64,000 nucleotides of DNA from Sphingomonas qomolangmaensis. Lineage in GTDB: Bacteria; Pseudomonadota; Alphaproteobacteria; Sphingomonadales; Sphingomonadaceae. Position numbers and translations under genes: made by a program. Positions 29,514 to 38,574 of the stretch are shown here, one piece after another. Each line of letters begins with the position of its first letter. The stretch's first letter is position 1. The stretch is taken from contig NZ_CP101740.1 of NCBI RefSeq assembly GCF_024496245.1, positions 2,169,501 through 2,233,500 on the forward strand. The letters run 5' to 3'. A model generated the notes under the pieces. It searched no databases and had not been told where the DNA came from. It saw nothing but the letters and a program-made list of their open reading frames with translations.

Positions 29514-30145
29514 AGCGGCTGCCAATCGTCTCGACGATCGTCGTGCTGCTCGCCGTGGTGACGATGATCGCGCTCGGCATCTGGCAGCTCCAGCGCCGCG
29601 ACGGCAAGGAAGCGTTGCTCGCCAGCTTCGCGCGCAATGCCGACCTGCCCGTCATCGCCTTCCCCGACCCGCCGGTCGGCGAACGCTATCTTTTCCGCCG
29701 CGCGACGGCGCAGTGCGCGAGCGTCGCCGACATCACCCGCGCCGCGGGCCGCTCGGTCGATGGCGTCAGCGGTTATCGCTATCTCGCCGACTGCACCTCG
29801 GAAACGGGCAGCGCGTACAAGGTCGAGATGGGCGTCGCCGCCGATCCAGGCTTCATGCCCGTCTGGCGCGGCGGCAGCGTGACCGGCCAGATGACCTACG
29901 CCCCCAACAGCGCGCCGTTGCTCCAGCGCTGGTTCGGCGGCGCAGCGCCCGACCGGCTGATGCTGGTGGCGACGAGCCCGCCGGTCGCGGGGCTGCTGCC
30001 CAGCCGTGCACCCGATCCCTCGGGGGTGCCGAACAACCATCTGGCCTATGCGGTGCAATGGTTCGCCTTCGCGGGAATCGCGCTGGTGATCTATGGCCTC
30101 GCGCTAAGGCGCCGGATGCGAGGGCCGGGAGCGCAGCGCTCGTAA
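29510..30145 (+). CDS. SURF1 family oxidase assembly protein
   Basis: 211 aa with helices at both ends (IVSTIVVLLAVVTMIALGIWQLQRR and WFAFAGIALVIYGLAL) and a periplasmic domain between, the SURF1 layout. It supports heme a insertion into subunit I. Slightly short for the family, with the soluble part compact and two or three cysteines. ATG overlaps the DUF983 stop. Last gene of the oxidase operon; repeats follow. Confidence 0.88.
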   Translation: MKRLPIVSTIVVLLAVVTMIALGIWQLQRRDGKEALLASFARNADLPVIAFPDPPVGERYLFRRATAQCASVADITRAAGRSVDGVSGYRYLADCTSETGSAYKVEMGVAADPGFMPVWRGGSVTGQMTYAPNSAPLLQRWFGGAAPDRLMLVATSPPVAGLLPSRAPDPSGVPNNHLAYAVQWFAFAGIALVIYGLALRRRMRGPGAQRS

Positions 30146-30161
30146 CGCTAGCGCCGCCTGC

Positions 30162-30279
30162 CCGCCCCCTCCGTCGGCCGCTACGCGCCCGCCACCTCCC
30201 CCTGGCGGGGGAGGAAAGCCACTCCCCAATCCTCCCCCGCCAGGGGGAGGTGGCAGCCGAAGGCTGACGGAGGGGGCGG
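30162..30279. repeat. Palindromic repeat, copy 1 downstream of SURF1
   Basis: Imperfect palindrome: ccgccccctccgtc...cctccccctggcgggggagga, then its inverted counterpart tcctcccccgccagggggag...gacggagggggcgg. Same family as the 2251 array but with the arms in the opposite order. It directly follows the oxidase operon and could terminate it. Confidence 0.85.
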
Positions 30280-30361
30280 ACACGCAACGCCGGAATTGGC
30301 GCCGACCGCCTGATATTTTTTCGAGGGATCGCGACGCCCCCCAAACCAGCGTCCCCCTAAC

Positions 30362-30478
30362 CTCCCCCTCCGTCGGCCGCTACGCGCCCGCCACCTCCCC
30401 CTGGCGGGGGAGGAAAGCCCCTCCCCAATCCTCCCCCGCCAGGGGGAGGTGGCAGCCGCAGGCTGACGGAGGGGGCGG
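30362..30478. repeat. Palindromic repeat, copy 2 upstream of thrC
   Basis: Second, nearly identical copy of the element at 30162. The 82 nt between the copies and the stretch 30479-30787 contain no convincing gene. A short direct repeat (agcttttgtagctt, around 30640) is the only other structure seen there. Confidence 0.85.
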
Positions 30479-30787
30479 ACACGCAACACTGGCGTTGGCC
30501 CCCGCCCCTTCCCCGCTCCCCACCCAGCTGTCCTACAACCACCCCGTTTGATACGCTCGCCACATGCACAGCCGCTCTCACCCCACCCGGCATCGCGTCT
30601 CGATCCCCGGGGGAAGCGGATTCGGGGGGTACGTAGTGTAGCTTTTGTAGCTTTCCGCGCACCGCGCGCCGCGACTCGGGGGCCATCGCGGCGCCCGCCA
30701 CCGACAGCACCCGCCAACATTCCCATCACCCCGCCCAACCAGCGCTTGGATTGCCCCCGCCCGCCGAACCGCCTAATCGCTGCCCCC

Positions 30788-32182
30788 ATGCGCTACATCA
30801 GCACCAGGGGGAACGCGCCCGTCCTCGATTTCGAGGGCGTGACGCTGGCGGGACTTGCAGCCGATGGCGGGCTGTACGTGCCCGAGACATGGCCGAGCTT
30901 CAGCCGCGACGAGATCGCAGCGATGCAGGGGCTGTCCTATGTCGAGACCGCGGTGCGCGTCATGGCGCCCTTCGTCGCGGGGAGTCTGACCGAAGACGAG
31001 CTGCGCGACCTGTGCACCACCGCCTATAGCCGCTTCGCGCACGCCGCGGTCACCCCGCTGGTCCAGCTCGACCAGCGCCACTGGCTGCTCGAGCTGTTCC
31101 ACGGCCCGACGCTCGCGTTCAAGGACGTCGCGCTCCAGCTCGTCGGCCTGCTGTTCGAGCGCTTCCTGGCGGGGCGCGAGGGCCAACTCACGGTGATCGG
31201 CGCGACTTCGGGCGATACCGGCTCGGCGGCGATCGATGCGCTGGCGGGACGCGTCGGCGTCGACATCTTCATGCTCCATCCCGAGGGCCGCGTGAGCGAC
31301 GTCCAGCGCCGCCAGATGACCACGGTGATCGCGCCCAACATCCACAACATCGCGATCCGCGGCGATTTCGATACCGCGCAGGCGCTGGTGAAGGCGATGT
31401 TCCGCGATCCCGCCTTCTCGACCCGCTATGCGCTGTCGGCGGTCAATTCGATCAACTGGGCGCGGTTGATGGCGCAGGTGGTCTATTATTTCTACGCCGC
31501 GGTTCGTCTCGGCGGGCCCGAGCGCCCGGTCGCCTTCTCGGTCCCCACCGGCAATTTCGGCGATGTGTTCGCAGGCTATGTCGCGGCGCGGATGGGGCTG
31601 CCGATCGAGCGGCTGATCGTCGCCACCAACGTCAACGACATCCTCCACCGTGCTCTCAGCACCGGCGATTATTCGAGCGGGACGGTCACCCCCACCGCGA
31701 CGCCGTCGATGGACATCCAGGTCAGCTCGAACTTCGAACGGCTGTTGTTCGAACTGGGCGATCGCAGCGGCGCGGCGCTAGCCGCGCAGATGGCGGGGTT
31801 CGAATCGAGCCGCGCGATGATGCTCACCAACCGCCAGCGCGAGGGCGCGGCGGGGTTGTTCACCTCGGCATCGATCGACGCCGACGGCATGGGTCAGGCG
31901 CTGCGCTGGGCGCACGAACGTAGCGGCCAGGTGATCGACCCGCACACCGCGATCGGCCTCGCCGCCGCGCGCGCCGATGTGGGCAACACCCCGATGGTAA
32001 CGCTGGCGACCGCGCACCCCGCCAAGTTCCGCGACGCGGTCGAACGCTCGACCGGGGTGCGGCCGGGCCTGCCGGCGCGGATGGGCGATTTGTTCAGCCG
32101 CGAGGAGCGCTACGACACGATCGACGCGACCTTCGACGCGGTGACCGACTACATCGCACAGCGGGCGACGCCGCGTGGTTGA
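30788..32182 (+). CDS. thrC: Threonine synthase
   Basis: 464-aa PLP enzyme converting O-phosphohomoserine to threonine. N-terminus MRYISTRG with LAADGGLYVPE is typical. PLP-binding Lys112 lies in LAFKDVALQ, and ATSGDTGSAAI and VPTGNFGDVFAGY form the phosphate and cofactor loops. It belongs to the longer, fungal/proteobacterial thrC type. ATG at 30788; frames extending upstream run through non-coding repeat. 18 nt separate it from the next gene. Confidence 0.96.
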   Translation: MRYISTRGNAPVLDFEGVTLAGLAADGGLYVPETWPSFSRDEIAAMQGLSYVETAVRVMAPFVAGSLTEDELRDLCTTAYSRFAHAAVTPLVQLDQRHWLLELFHGPTLAFKDVALQLVGLLFERFLAGREGQLTVIGATSGDTGSAAIDALAGRVGVDIFMLHPEGRVSDVQRRQMTTVIAPNIHNIAIRGDFDTAQALVKAMFRDPAFSTRYALSAVNSINWARLMAQVVYYFYAAVRLGGPERPVAFSVPTGNFGDVFAGYVAARMGLPIERLIVATNVNDILHRALSTGDYSSGTVTPTATPSMDIQVSSNFERLLFELGDRSGAALAAQMAGFESSRAMMLTNRQREGAAGLFTSASIDADGMGQALRWAHERSGQVIDPHTAIGLAAARADVGNTPMVTLATAHPAKFRDAVERSTGVRPGLPARMGDLFSREERYDTIDATFDAVTDYIAQRATPRG

Positions 32183-32200
32183 TAGTCCCGGGGTAATGGC

Positions 32201-33073
32201 ATGAGCCTGATCACCCTCACCGGCGAGGCCTGGGCCGACTACGGGCTGATCGATTCGGGTAATGGCCGCAAGTTCGAGCGTTATGGCAACTATCGCTTCA
32301 TCCGCCCCGAGCCGCAGGCGATGTGGGCACCCGCCGATCCGGTGTGGGAAGCCGATGGCGAGTTCATCCCCGCCTCGGACGACGAAGGCGGCGGGCGCTG
32401 GCATTATAACGGCCCCGTCCCGCGCGACGGCTGGCCGCTGGCGTGGCGCGAAGTACGCTTCACCGCGCAGAACACCCCGTTCCGCCATCTCGGCTTCTTC
32501 CCCGACATGGCGCCGGTATGGGACTGGATGCGCGACCGGCTCGAGGGCGCGCCCGATCCCGAGGCGCTGAACCTGTTCGGCTATACCGGCGTCGGCACGC
32601 TCGCGCTCGCGGCAGCGGGGGCGCGGATGGTGCATGTCGATGCGTCGAAGAAATCGGTCGAGGCGGCCAAGGCCAACGCGGCACTGTCGGGGATGACCGA
32701 CGCGCCGATCCGCTGGCTGGTCGAGGATGCGGGCAAGTTCGCCGCGCGCGAAGTCCGCCGCGGCCGCCGCTATGACGGCATCATCCTCGATCCGCCCAAA
32801 TGGGGCCGCGGCCCGGCGGGCGAAGTGTGGAAGCTCGAGGAGAATCTCGCCCCGCTGGTCGCCGATTGCCGCCGGCTGCTCGACGCGGACTCGCGCTTCC
32901 TGTTCCTCACGGTGTACGCGGTCCGCATGTCGGCACTCGCGATCGGCGAGCTGCTCCGCCAGCATTTCGCCGATCTGGGCGGCACCGTAGAGGCGGGCGA
33001 GCTGACGGTTCGCGAAGAAGCGCGCGGCCTCGAACTACCGACGGCGATCTTCGCGCGGTGGTCGCGCGACTAG
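32201..33073 (+). CDS. Class I SAM-dependent methyltransferase (RlmI/PF10672-like)
   Basis: 290 aa. Rossmann motif LFGYTGVGTLALAAAGARMVHVDASKKSV and catalytic-type DPPKWGRGPAG are as in RlmI/RlmK-like rRNA cytosine methyltransferases, but the N-terminal PUA domain is missing. N-terminal WADYGLIDSGNGRKFERYG is characteristic of this stand-alone proteobacterial group. Likely RNA base methylation; target unknown. Its TAG overlaps the stop of the convergent small membrane gene. Confidence 0.88.
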   Translation: MSLITLTGEAWADYGLIDSGNGRKFERYGNYRFIRPEPQAMWAPADPVWEADGEFIPASDDEGGGRWHYNGPVPRDGWPLAWREVRFTAQNTPFRHLGFFPDMAPVWDWMRDRLEGAPDPEALNLFGYTGVGTLALAAAGARMVHVDASKKSVEAAKANAALSGMTDAPIRWLVEDAGKFAAREVRRGRRYDGIILDPPKWGRGPAGEVWKLEENLAPLVADCRRLLDADSRFLFLTVYAVRMSALAIGELLRQHFADLGGTVEAGELTVREEARGLELPTAIFARWSRD

Positions 33074-33435
33074 CCGCGCCGCGCCGGGCGACGGGCGAAC
33101 GCGACGCCCTCGGCAATCGCGACCGCGGGCAGCGACAGGAACAGCGCGAAGACAATGCCGATGGGCAGCAGCGGCCCGGTCCCCGCCGCCGCGATCATCA
33201 CCGGCACTTGCGCAAGGATCAGGATAAGCGCCCAAAGCCAGGCCCGGCGGGGGAACACCCCGCCCAGCACCGCACAAACCGCGATCGCCGCCGGATAGGT
33301 CAGCGACCAATAATAAGGCCCGTCCCAGGGCTCGCGCGTTCCGCCCAACCGGTTCGCCGCCAGCCAGAACAAGGTGGCACCCACCGCCACCACCACCGCA
33401 CTCACCAGGTCGCGCTGCCACAAGCCACCGGTCAT
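33070..33435 (-). CDS. Small four-helix membrane protein, unknown
   Basis: 121 aa with four hydrophobic helices and a conserved-looking loop (GGTREPWDGPYYWSLTYPAAI). ATG at 33435 overlaps the ccmB stop (ATGA), so it is translated as the third gene of a ccmA-ccmB group, the position where ccmC often sits. It is far too short for CcmC and lacks its WWxxLHQ-type motif. Not recognised further. Confidence 0.7.
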   Translation of the reverse strand: MTGGLWQRDLVSAVVVAVGATLFWLAANRLGGTREPWDGPYYWSLTYPAAIAVCAVLGGVFPRRAWLWALILILAQVPVMIAAAGTGPLLPIGIVFALFLSLPAVAIAEGVAFARRPARRG

Positions 33436-34067
33436 TCGCGCCCCACCTTCATCGCCGCGCCCGCAACGAACGGCGCGCCTGCCACCAGCAACAGGCTCAC
33501 CGCGCCGAGCAGTTTCACCGCCCCTGGTCCCTCGCCCGCGCCGAAGATCAGCAGCGGCAGCGCCAGCGGCAGCATCACCAGCCCGGCAATCGCCCCCGCG
33601 CCGCGCAAGCCCGCGGTCAGCGCGCTGGTCGCCACCGCCAGCGCCGCCAGCCCCGGCGTGCCGATCGCCAGCGCCAGCGCGGTCCGGCCCAATTGCTCGC
33701 CCGACATGCCGAGCAGCCCCGCCGCAATCACCGTCGCGGCGATCAGCGGCGGCCCGAAGCCGAGCCAATGCCCCGCGATCTTGGCGAGCGCGATCAGCGG
33801 ATCGGCGATGCCGCGCACCACCCATTGGTCGACCACCCCGGCCTCCAGGTCCGGCCCCACCAGCCGCTCGACCGGCAGCAGCGCCGCCAGCAGCGCCGCC
33901 GACCACACCACCCCGCCCGCGATCCGTCCCAGCAGCGCGCCATCGGGCCCCACTGCGAAGGGGAACAGGATCGTCACCAACAGGAAGAACGCGACGGGCA
34001 ACAGCACCCCGCCGCTGGTCCAGGCGCGCCGCACCTCACGCCACGCGATCGCGGCGAACGCGCTCAC
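33432..34067 (-). CDS. ccmB: Heme exporter permease CcmB
   Basis: 211-aa six-helix membrane subunit of the CcmAB transporter used in system I cytochrome c maturation, where ATP hydrolysis releases CcmE from the heme-handling complex. Features: AIAWREVRRAWTSGG at the N-terminus, FLLVTILFPFAVGPD, and DLEAGVVDQW in the cytoplasmic loop. GTG at 34067 overlaps the ccmA stop (GTGA). Confidence 0.93.
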   Translation of the reverse strand: MSAFAAIAWREVRRAWTSGGVLLPVAFFLLVTILFPFAVGPDGALLGRIAGGVVWSAALLAALLPVERLVGPDLEAGVVDQWVVRGIADPLIALAKIAGHWLGFGPPLIAATVIAAGLLGMSGEQLGRTALALAIGTPGLAALAVATSALTAGLRGAGAIAGLVMLPLALPLLIFGAGEGPGAVKLLGAVSLLLVAGAPFVAGAAMKVGRE

Positions 34068-34627
34068 AGCACGATCTCGCGGGCGTCGGGCAACGCCACC
34101 GGCACATGCGTCGCCACCAGCACCGCGCCGCCGCCCGCACGATGCACCGCGATCGCCTCGCCCAGCCGCGCCACCGCCGCGACGTCGAGGCCGTTGGCGG
34201 GCTCGTCGAGCAGCCACAATGCCGAATCGCTCGCGATCACCCGCGCCAGCGCCGCGCGTCGCCGCTGCCCCGTCGACAGGAACCGCACCGGCACTTCGGC
34301 CAATTCGGCCATCGCCACCGCACCGAGCGCCGCCTCGACCCGGTCGGCACGCCCGTCGATCGCCGCCCAGAAACCCAGCGCCTCTGCCAACGGAAGCTCA
34401 TGGTCGAGCGCCATCCCCTCATGCATCAGCGCCACGCGTTCGGGCCGCTCGATCCTCCCCGCGCTCGGCGGCACCAGCCCCGCCGCCAGCCGCACCAGGC
34501 TCGACTTGCCCACCCCGTTCGGCCCACGCACCGCCAGCGCCTCGCCCGGCGGAATCGCGAACGACAGCCCGGCGAACAGCACCCGCCCGCCGCGCGTGCA
34601 GCTTACGTCGTGAAAGGCCAGGCTCAC
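34064..34627 (-). CDS. ccmA: Heme exporter ATPase CcmA
   Basis: 187-aa ABC ATPase, short as expected for CcmA. Walker A is VRGPNGVGKSSL, signature LSTGQRRRAALAR, Walker B WLLDEPANGLD, and the switch histidine lies in VATHVP. GTG at 34627 overlaps the upstream zincin stop (GTGA). Partners with CcmB; the remaining ccm genes are not in the window. Confidence 0.94.
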   Translation of the reverse strand: MSLAFHDVSCTRGGRVLFAGLSFAIPPGEALAVRGPNGVGKSSLVRLAAGLVPPSAGRIERPERVALMHEGMALDHELPLAEALGFWAAIDGRADRVEAALGAVAMAELAEVPVRFLSTGQRRRAALARVIASDSALWLLDEPANGLDVAAVARLGEAIAVHRAGGGAVLVATHVPVALPDAREIVL

Positions 34628-35061
34628 CCGGCAGTTTCCTCCCCGGCGGCGTCTTCCAGCGCGTGCATGTCGTCGTCGGACAGCCCGAAATGATGCCCCA
34701 CCTCGTGCACCACGACATGATGCACCAGCGCGTCGAGCGCGACGCCGGTCTCGATCCACTCCCACAAGATCGGTAGACGGTACAGATGGATGCGATCGGG
34801 CAGCGCGCCGCTTTCGAAGCTCGATTTCTCGCCGATCGGGCGACCATGATAGATGCCGGTCAGGTCGATCGGCTCGTCGATGCCGAGCGCAGCCAGCGTC
34901 TCGTCATCGGCATAATCCTCGATCAACAACACGACGTCGGCAAGATGTTCGGCGAAGGGCGAAGGGATTCGCGCCAGCGCGGCGCGCGCCATCGCCTCGA
35001 TCGCGGCGGCGTCGGGAGCGGCTTGGCAAATGGCGGTGGTTTCGGCCATGACGCCGGGCAT
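34624..35061 (-). CDS. Minimal zincin-type metallopeptidase family protein
   Basis: 145 aa. Zinc motif [23 protein letters not shown] matches the compact bacterial 'metallopeptidase family protein' group (formerly DUF1025), with a conserved [12 protein letters not shown] region and LYRLPIL before it. Probably cytoplasmic; substrates are unknown. ATG at 35061 or 35049; neither has a good ribosome site. Coupled by GTGA to ccmA, and divergent from phhB by 12 nt. Confidence 0.87.
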   Translation of the reverse strand: MPGVMAETTAICQAAPDAAAIEAMARAALARIPSPFAEHLADVVLLIEDYADDETLAALGIDEPIDLTGIYHGRPIGEKSSFESGALPDRIHLYRLPILWEWIETGVALDALVHHVVVHEVGHHFGLSDDDMHALEDAAGEETAG

Positions 35062-35073
35062 AGGAGACACAAG

Positions 35074-35364
35074 ATGATCGAGCAACTGAGCGAAGCCGAG
35101 CGAGTCGAAGCGCTCGAAGGTCTGCCCGAATGGGATCACGACGAAGCCCGCGACGCGATCACCCGCAGTTTCGGCTTTGCCGATTTCGTCGAAGCCTTCG
35201 GCTTCATGACGCGCGTCGCACTGCTGGCGGAAAAGGCCGACCATCACCCCGAATGGTCGAATGTGTATAACCGTGTGGAAATCCTGTTGACGACCCACGA
35301 CGCAGGCGGGCTATCGGAGCGCGACATCGAGATGGCGCAGGCAATCGACGCTCTGGTGGAGTGA
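35074..35364 (+). CDS. phhB: 4a-hydroxytetrahydrobiopterin dehydratase
   Basis: 96-aa pterin-4a-carbinolamine dehydratase recycling the pterin cofactor of phenylalanine hydroxylase. Active-site signature EKADHHPEW followed by [18 protein letters not shown] is complete. Strong Shine-Dalgarno TAGGAGA before ATG at 35074. Links loosely with maiA (tyrosine breakdown) elsewhere in the window; no phhA is present here. Confidence 0.96.
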   Translation: MIEQLSEAERVEALEGLPEWDHDEARDAITRSFGFADFVEAFGFMTRVALLAEKADHHPEWSNVYNRVEILLTTHDAGGLSERDIEMAQAIDALVE

Positions 35365-35373
35365 CGAGAAAAC

Positions 35374-35395
35374 CCTCTCCCGCGAGCGGGAGAGG
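35374..35395. terminator. Hairpin between phhB and the convergent SDR gene
   Basis: cctctcccgc-ga-gcgggagagg, a perfect 22-nt palindrome 9 nt after the phhB stop and 11 nt from the stop of the facing SDR gene. Likely bidirectional terminator; no T-tract on the plus side. Confidence 0.55.
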
Positions 35396-35406
35396 CTTCT
35401 AAAGGA

Positions 35407-36195
35407 TCACATCCCCCGCCCCATCTGCCATCGCAACCGCCCCGGCATCCAGCGCGCGGCGAACCGCATCCGCTGCGCGGTCTTGCCCACCACGGTATGC
35501 ACCGAATCGCCATGCACCGCCGCCCATGCCGCCTCGGCAACACGCTCGACCGGGGTGAATTCGAGCCCCGCCGCCACTACGCGTTCGCGGACGTTCACGT
35601 TGGTGCCCGCCACCATCGCATCGAGCAGCGGCGTGTCGATGAAGCTCGGCATCAGCGAGCGCACCTTGATACCGTCGGCGCGCCATTCGCCGTCCAATGC
35701 CTCGGTCAGCCCGCGCACCGCGAACTTGGTCGCGCTGTAGATCGCCGCGCCCGAGGTGCCATAGATCCCCGCCGCCGACGCGGTGTTGAGCAGGCATGAT
35801 CCCGGCGTCGCCTTGAGATACGGATGGGCGGTATGTGCGCCGTGCACCACCCCGGTGAAGTTGATCGCGATGCAACGTTCGAGTGCGCCCGGATCGGCGT
35901 CGGCAAACGCCCCGCCCACCGCGATCCCGGCATTGTTGAAGACGACGTCGACCCGCCCATTGGGCGCGAAATCGGCGAGCGCTTGCTCCCATTGCGAGCG
36001 ATCGCGCACGTCCATCTTGTGGCAGCTCGCGCGCCCCTCGGGCAGTTCGCGCTGCACCGCCTGCATCGCCGCATCGTCGATATCGGCCAGTCCCACCTGC
36101 CAGCCGCGCTCGCCGAACAACCGCGCCACCGCGCGCCCGATCCCCGATCCGCCGCCGGTGACGAACAGCCGCTTGCGATGCCTGTCCTCGCCCAT
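35407..36195 (-). CDS. Short-chain dehydrogenase/reductase
   Basis: 262-aa classical SDR. TGGGSGIGRAVARLF binds NAD(P); DIDD after the second strand favours NAD(H). NNAGIAVGG, the catalytic Ser in NTASAAG and Y-x3-K in YSATKFAV are present. C-terminal basic tail (RFAARWMPGRLRWQMG) resembles members annotated as acting on lipophilic alcohols. ATG at 36195 after AAAGGG. Substrate unknown. Divergent from the ABC importer by 51 nt. Confidence 0.9.
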   Translation of the reverse strand: MGEDRHRKRLFVTGGGSGIGRAVARLFGERGWQVGLADIDDAAMQAVQRELPEGRASCHKMDVRDRSQWEQALADFAPNGRVDVVFNNAGIAVGGAFADADPGALERCIAINFTGVVHGAHTAHPYLKATPGSCLLNTASAAGIYGTSGAAIYSATKFAVRGLTEALDGEWRADGIKVRSLMPSFIDTPLLDAMVAGTNVNVRERVVAAGLEFTPVERVAEAAWAAVHGDSVHTVVGKTAQRMRFAARWMPGRLRWQMGRGM

Positions 36196-36246
36196 CCTCG
36201 CCCTTTCTTTTGACCTTGCCGCCATCCTTCCGCATGGCTTGAAGCA

Positions 36247-37029
36247 ATGCCAGATGTTTCGGGCCCTGCGGTCGCCTTCGAAGGCGTGACCAAGACCTAT
36301 CCGGGCGGCGTGGTCGCAGTACGCGGGGTCGACCTGGCGATCGCCGGCGGCAGCTTCGTCGCGCTGGTCGGCACCTCGGGATCGGGCAAGTCGACCTTGC
36401 TCAAGACCGTCAACCGGCTGGTCGACCCGAGCAGCGGCCGCGTGACGATCGACGGCGCGCCGGTCGCCGCCGGTGCGGCCCATTCGCTGCGCCGCCGGAT
36501 CGGTTATGTCTTCCAGAATGTCGGGCTGTTCCCGCATCTAAGCGTGGGTGAGAATATCGCGATCGGCCTGCGGATCGGTGGTACCGCCTCCTCGACCGTG
36601 GATGCTCGCTTGGCCGAACTCCTCAGCCTCGTCGATCTCCCCGCCGACATCGCCGCCCGCGCACCCGATGCGCTGTCTGGCGGCCAGCGCCAGCGGGTCG
36701 GCGTCGCGCGCGCCCTCGCAACCGAGCCTAAATTGTTGCTGATGGACGAACCATTCGGGGCGCTCGATCCGGTCACCCGGAGCGATCTCGGCAAGGCCAT
36801 CCGCGCGCTTCACGACCGGCTCGGCCTCACGACGATCCTCGTCACGCACGACATGGCCGAGGCGATGCTGCTTGCCGATCGCGTGCTGGTGATGGCCGAT
36901 GGCGCGATCGCCGCCGATGCCTCCCCCGCCGATCTGATGGCGGGACGCGCCGGCCCTGCCGCCGACGCGCTGGTTGCGGTGCCGCGCGAACAGGCGCATG
37001 CGCTGGCGGCGCTCGAGCGCGAAGCGTGA
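36247..37029 (+). CDS. Osmoprotectant/QAT-type ABC transporter ATPase
   Basis: 260-aa ATPase of the glycine betaine/choline/carnitine importer type (OpuCA/ProV-like, without CBS domains). Walker A GTSGSGKSTLLK, Q-loop FQNVGLFPHLSV, signature LSGGQRQRVGVARAL, Walker B LLLMDEPFGALDP and switch His in VTHDMAEA are complete. Its stop overlaps the GTG of the permease gene (GTGA). Probably compatible-solute uptake. Confidence 0.93.
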   Translation: MPDVSGPAVAFEGVTKTYPGGVVAVRGVDLAIAGGSFVALVGTSGSGKSTLLKTVNRLVDPSSGRVTIDGAPVAAGAAHSLRRRIGYVFQNVGLFPHLSVGENIAIGLRIGGTASSTVDARLAELLSLVDLPADIAARAPDALSGGQRQRVGVARALATEPKLLLMDEPFGALDPVTRSDLGKAIRALHDRLGLTTILVTHDMAEAMLLADRVLVMADGAIAADASPADLMAGRAGPAADALVAVPREQAHALAALEREA

Positions 37030-38549
37030 GCGACGCCTTCGTCCGCGTACCCGATCTGCTGGCGCAGCATGTGCTGCTGGCGTTCAGCGCGCTGCTGTTC
37101 GGCTTGGCGATCGCGCTGCCGCTGGCGGTGTGGTCGGCGCGCCGCCCCGCCGTCGCGCGCGTGGCGCTGGGGTTCGCCAGCCTCGTCCAGACCGTTCCTG
37201 CGCTCGCGCTGCTCGCGCTGTTCTACCCCGCGTTGCTGTGGTTCTCGGGACTGGTCGGCGGCGGCATCCCCGCGCTAGGCTTCCTGCCCGCCTTGCTCGC
37301 GCTGACGCTCTACGCGCTGCTGCCGATCCTGCGCAACGGCGTCACCGGCCTCACCACGCTCGACCCCGCGATCCTCGAAGCCGCCGATGGCGTCGGCATG
37401 ACCGCGTGGCAGAAGCTGCGGATCGTCGAGGCACCGTTGGTCGCGCCGGTGCTAATGGCGGGAATCCGCACCGCCGCGGTATGGACGATCGGCGCGGCGA
37501 CGCTCGCCACCACCGTCGGCCAGCCAAGCCTGGGCGACCTGATCTTCGCCGGCCTCCAGACGCAGAATTGGAGCCTGGTGCTCGCCGGCTGCATCGGTGC
37601 CGCCGGCCTCGCGCTCACCGTCGATCTGCTGCTCGCGCTTGCCGAACACGGCATCCGCGCCCGCCGGCGGTTGCAGGTCTATGCCAGCCTCGGCGCGCTG
37701 CTGCTCGGGCTGCTCGCCGCGCTCGCCCCCGCGCTGTCCAGCGGGACCAAGACCGTCACCGTCGGCGCCAAGGGCTTTTCAGAGCAATATATCCTTGCCC
37801 GTCTGATCGGCGAGCGGCTGACCGACGCGGGCTATGCGGTGCGTTATCGCGAGGGACTGGGATCGGCGGTCGCCTTCGGCGCGCTCGCGGCGGGCGACAT
37901 CGACGTCTATGTCGACTATTCGGGTACGATCTGGGCGAACGAGATGCGCCGCGACGACATCCCGCCGCGCGAGGCGATCGTGCGCGGCGTCGGCGACTGG
38001 GCGCGCGAAACGCATGGCGTGCGGCTGGTCGGGCCACTGGGGTTCGAGAACGCCTATGCCTTCGCGATGCGCGGCGCCGATGCCGAGCGGCTTGGCGTCA
38101 CCTCGCTCACCGATCTGGCGCGCGTCGCGCCGCGGCTTCGCTTCGGCACCGATGTCGAATTCCTCGAACGCCTCGAATGGCGCAACGTCCGCGACCGCTA
38201 CGGCCTGCGCTTCGCCAGCCAGAACGCCTATCACCCCACCTTCATGTACCGCGCGCTGGCCAGCGGCGCCGCCGACGTCATCCCCGCCTTCTCCTCCGAC
38301 GGTCGAATCGCCGCCGACCGGCTAACCGTGCTGACCGATCCGCGCCAAGCCATCCCCGGCTACGACGCACTGTTGCTGGTCGCGCCTGCCCGCGCCGAAG
38401 ACGACCGCTTCGTGGCTGCGCTGGCACCGCTGGTAGGCCGGGTGAACGTCGAGGCGATGCGCGAGGCCAATTACCGCGTCGATCGCGATACCGACAAGGA
38501 CATTCCAGCCGAGGCGGCGACGTGGCTGGCGGAACGGCTGGGCCTCTGA
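37026..38549 (+). CDS. Fused permease and substrate-binding protein, OpuC/YehZ type
   Basis: 507 aa. Residues to about 215 form a BPD-type permease (five or six helices; EAADGVGMTAWQKLRIVEAPLVAPVLMAGIRTAAVW is the EAA loop). After a helix at about 220-240 a substrate-binding domain follows, starting TVTVGAKGFSEQYILARLIGE and including VDYSGTIW. The fused domain would be tethered at the periplasmic face. Fusions of this type are known in QAT importers. GTG start at 37026. Confidence 0.92.
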   Translation: MSDAFVRVPDLLAQHVLLAFSALLFGLAIALPLAVWSARRPAVARVALGFASLVQTVPALALLALFYPALLWFSGLVGGGIPALGFLPALLALTLYALLPILRNGVTGLTTLDPAILEAADGVGMTAWQKLRIVEAPLVAPVLMAGIRTAAVWTIGAATLATTVGQPSLGDLIFAGLQTQNWSLVLAGCIGAAGLALTVDLLLALAEHGIRARRRLQVYASLGALLLGLLAALAPALSSGTKTVTVGAKGFSEQYILARLIGERLTDAGYAVRYREGLGSAVAFGALAAGDIDVYVDYSGTIWANEMRRDDIPPREAIVRGVGDWARETHGVRLVGPLGFENAYAFAMRGADAERLGVTSLTDLARVAPRLRFGTDVEFLERLEWRNVRDRYGLRFASQNAYHPTFMYRALASGAADVIPAFSSDGRIAADRLTVLTDPRQAIPGYDALLLVAPARAEDDRFVAALAPLVGRVNVEAMREANYRVDRDTDKDIPAEAATWLAERLGL

Positions 38550-38574
38550 TCCCCTCTTCCAAAAGGGAAGTAAG

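Noticed and set aside
30595..30660. Short repeat around agcttttgtagctttc as a regulatory element of thrC
   Set aside because: Only one imperfect direct repeat, 130 nt from the gene, with no promoter-like spacing or structure.
30540..30787. Upstream extension of threonine synthase in the same frame
   Set aside because: Composition is Pro/Arg-rich and the family N-terminus (MRYISTRG) begins at 30788.
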